Position numbers and translations under genes: made by a program. From contig DAOUTY010000099.1 of assembly GCA_030668425.1 (NCBI GenBank), positions 1 through 6,544 on the forward strand: a stretch of DNA of 6,544 bases, in the 5' to 3' direction. How positions within the stretch are numbered: the stretch's first letter is position 1; every line of letters starts with the position of its first letter. A model generated the notes under the pieces. It made no database searches. It was not told the DNA's origin and saw nothing but the letters and a program-made list of their open reading frames with translations. This document shows positions 6,497 to 6,544 of this stretch, piece by piece. This DNA is from Chloroflexota bacterium (GTDB taxonomy: Bacteria; Chloroflexota; Dehalococcoidia; SZUA-161).

Positions 6497-6544
6497 GATA
6501 GAACGGGCGTATTGCAGACAGGGACAGCCTTGAATAACAATCGC

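Noticed and set aside
6530..6544. Possible TTG start of a further gene at the right edge
   Set aside because: Only five codons are visible and there is no clear Shine-Dalgarno site in front; it cannot be supported.

Overview
The window looks like ordinary chromosomal sequence from a free-living bacterium. The gene set (a membrane-anchored SurA/PrsA-like foldase, an ACT-domain homoserine dehydrogenase, a short threonine synthase, GTP cyclohydrolase I and a large iron-sulfur flavoenzyme of the dienoyl-CoA reductase/trimethylamine dehydrogenase type), the mixed GTG/TTG/ATG starts with Shine-Dalgarno sites, and middling GC are compatible with an anaerobic Chloroflexota lineage such as Dehalococcoidia. 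That placement is inference from gene content, not proof. All genes are on the + strand; I see no mobile element, CRISPR array, tRNA or rRNA.

Layout. Bases 1-216 are the 3' end of a gene that enters from the left; its visible part is entirely a low-complexity Lys/Glu/Ala/Ser/Pro tail built from tandem DNA repeats. After 55 bases comes a tight run: a parvulin-type foldase (272-1273), hom (1292-2590, 18-base gap) and thrC (2599-3651, 8-base gap), followed 54 bases later by folE (3706-4266). The short gaps suggest one transcription unit whose promoter lies left of the foldase or outside the window. A 220-base intergenic region follows, with a clear sigma-70-type promoter (4381-4410) and a 15-base palindrome just after the expected transcription start. 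This drives a separate unit that starts with a 668-residue FMN/4Fe-4S/FAD oxidoreductase (4490-6496). The last 48 bases contain nothing I can call.

How the genes fit together. Hom reduces aspartate semialdehyde to homoserine and ThrC converts O-phosphohomoserine to threonine; the homoserine kinase between them is not in the window. FolE makes the first intermediate of tetrahydrofolate synthesis and has no obvious mechanistic link to threonine, so its position is probably co-housekeeping. The foldase would act on proteins outside the cytoplasmic membrane. The flavoenzyme appears to be independently regulated, with an unknown substrate.

Most of the window is well understood. I did not find a convincing new multi-gene system. 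The points most worth a second look are: a parvulin domain that lacks both conserved histidines; the flavoenzyme whose usual active-site Tyr and FMN-contacting Arg are replaced; the promoter/palindrome in front of that flavoenzyme; and the repeat-built protein tail at the left edge.
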